Made by a program: the position numbers and the translations under genes. Below, in pieces: positions 5,036-6,071 of a stretch of 6,071 bases of DNA; position 1 is the first letter of the stretch; each line of letters begins with the position of its first letter. Origin of the DNA: Thermoplasmatota archaeon. Lineage in GTDB: Archaea > Thermoplasmatota > E2 > DHVEG-1. Under the pieces are notes generated by a model. The model ran no database searches. It saw nothing but the letters and a program-made list of their open reading frames with translations, and was not told where the DNA came from. Location: the NCBI GenBank assembly GCA_022866015.1, contig JALHTX010000291.1:1-6071 (forward strand). The letters run 5' to 3'.

Positions 5036-6071
5036 GCGAAATTATTATTGTAGGTGCAGGGGCAATTGGTCGCGGTTTTCTCCCTTGGATTTTTGATTTA
5101 AATGAATATGAATTTGTTTTTGTGGATATTAACCAAGAATTAATTGATCGTTTTAATCATGAAAAACAATATATTACTTATAGGGCAAAAGCCCAAAAAT
5201 TGGAAAAAATGGTAGTTCCTGTAAAAAAGGGATATCACCTTTCAGAATTTTCTTCTTCTAAACATTCCAATGCAGTTGCTGTTTTTATGAATGTTGGCCC
5301 TCGCAACTGTTTGTCAGCTGCAAGTGTTCTAAAAGGAATGAAATGTCCTATTATTCTATGTGAGAATGATCCTCAAACAGTCGTAGTTGTAAAAAATGCT
5401 CTAAATTATGATAGGGTTTACTTTGCGATCCCTGATGTTATAACATCAAATACTGCGGCACCAGATATTTTAGCTGAGGATCCTGTTTCTGTTGTTACTG
5501 AAGATGGGATTCTTTTTGTAGATGTAGGGGCAAAGGGAATCAAAGGAAACATTCATTTTTGTGATAAATCTGAACTCAGAAAACAATGGACAGCAAAACT
5601 CTATCTGCATAATACCCCACACGCTATTGCTGCTTATCTAGGTGCTCTTGCTGGTGTCCATTATGTACATGAGGCTATGAAAATACCAGAAATTAAAAAA
5701 ATTGTTACAGGCGCCATGTCTGAAATGCTCACCTCCTTAAAGTTAAAATGGGATATCCCCCATTCGTTCTTAGAGTGGTATGCAGATAAAGAAATACAGC
5801 GTTTTTCCAACGAGCTTCTGTATGACCCTATTTCCCGCGTAGCAAGAGAACCTCTGCGAAAGCTTGAATTAGAAGGGCGGTTAATTGGTGCAGCCCAAAT
5901 CTGCTTATCTTTAGGATTTATACCTCAAAACATACTCATAGGCATAGTGAGTGCAATCTTGTTTGAAAATGAACTGGATCCAGACAGACATTTAAGTTTT
6001 TTACGTAAAGCACTGTCGCCAAATATATTATTAACATATATCATAGGTTTGAGAGAAGGAGAAGTACTGGA
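5032..6071 (+). CDS. Mannitol-1-phosphate 5-dehydrogenase-family oxidoreductase (partial at right edge)
   Basis: The frame is open from the ATG at 5032 to the window end, giving 346 residues of an expected 380 or so. It is an NAD(P)-dependent long-chain polyol dehydrogenase. The nucleotide-binding motif is VGAGAIGRGF (7-16), matching the MtlD pattern GAGxIGRGF, with Asp32 after the second strand suggesting NAD(H). The catalytic motif K-x4-N-x2-H is Lys189, Asn194 and His197 in KLYLHNTPHAIAAYLG (189-204). RFSN (257-260), DPISRVAREPLRKL (265-278) and GRLIG (282-286) are typical of the C-terminal domain. The family reduces ketose phosphates or keto-uronates (mannitol-1-P, tagaturonate, fructuronate). 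The DRIVP stretch usual in MtlD reads DVITS here (135-139), so the substrate may differ. The ATG overlaps the upstream stop (ATGA), with GGAG at 5021-5024, so the two proteins are probably made in step. Confidence 0.88.
   Translation, partial: MSEIIIVGAGAIGRGFLPWIFDLNEYEFVFVDINQELIDRFNHEKQYITYRAKAQKLEKMVVPVKKGYHLSEFSSSKHSNAVAVFMNVGPRNCLSAASVLKGMKCPIILCENDPQTVVVVKNALNYDRVYFAIPDVITSNTAAPDILAEDPVSVVTEDGILFVDVGAKGIKGNIHFCDKSELRKQWTAKLYLHNTPHAIAAYLGALAGVHYVHEAMKIPEIKKIVTGAMSEMLTSLKLKWDIPHSFLEWYADKEIQRFSNELLYDPISRVAREPLRKLELEGRLIGAAQICLSLGFIPQNILIGIVSAILFENELDPDRHLSFLRKALSPNILLTYIIGLREGEVL

Noticed and set aside
1..6071. CRISPR arrays, tRNA or rRNA genes, insertion sequences
   Set aside because: No direct-repeat arrays, cloverleaf-type sequence, transposase motifs or terminal inverted repeats were seen on reading either strand.

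Overview
The window is part of a surface-polysaccharide (capsule or O-antigen type) locus. All intact genes are on the + strand. The DNA is AT-rich, the ribosome binding sites are strong and purine-rich (GGAGGG, AAAGGAGG), genes are packed with gaps of a few bases or overlaps, and one gene probably starts at TTG. This fits a low-GC Firmicute, but no marker gene fixes the taxon. The partial flippase at the left edge is of a type also found in archaea, so that assignment is inference.

Layout: (1) 1-435 is the C-terminal end of a Wzx/MATE-type polysaccharide flippase cut by the left edge. (2) 436-898 holds no intact gene but is a graveyard of gene fragments. At 593-750 is the N-terminal part of a GDP-mannose 4,6-dehydratase (gmd), broken by a one-base deletion and by loss of all three glycines of its NAD(P)-binding motif. 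At about 768-902 is a decayed C-terminal tail of an unrecognised gene whose stop codon overlaps the start of the next gene. A weak sigma-A-like promoter may lie inside this debris. (3) 899-6071 is a five-gene, apparently co-transcribed cassette: glucose-1-phosphate cytidylyltransferase (rfbF), a short SDR nucleotide-sugar dehydratase, a metallo-beta-lactamase-fold hydrolase, a UxaA/altronate-dehydratase family enzyme, and a mannitol-1-phosphate-dehydrogenase family oxidoreductase that runs off the right edge.

The first two cassette genes predict CTP + glucose-1-phosphate -> CDP-glucose -> CDP-4-keto-6-deoxyglucose, the usual entry to CDP-linked deoxysugars. The last two, which overlap by ATGA, are the two enzyme superfamilies that in hexuronate catabolism reduce a keto-uronate and then dehydrate the aldonate to a 2-keto-3-deoxy acid. 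Finding them behind rfbF, with a metal-dependent phosphodiesterase-like hydrolase between, does not match any CDP-sugar pathway I know (abequose, paratose, tyvelose, ascarylose, yersiniose). It is the best candidate here for an undescribed system: possibly a route from a nucleotide sugar to an unusual acidic or deoxy sugar, or a polyol, of the surface glycan. The chemistry linking the two halves is inference.
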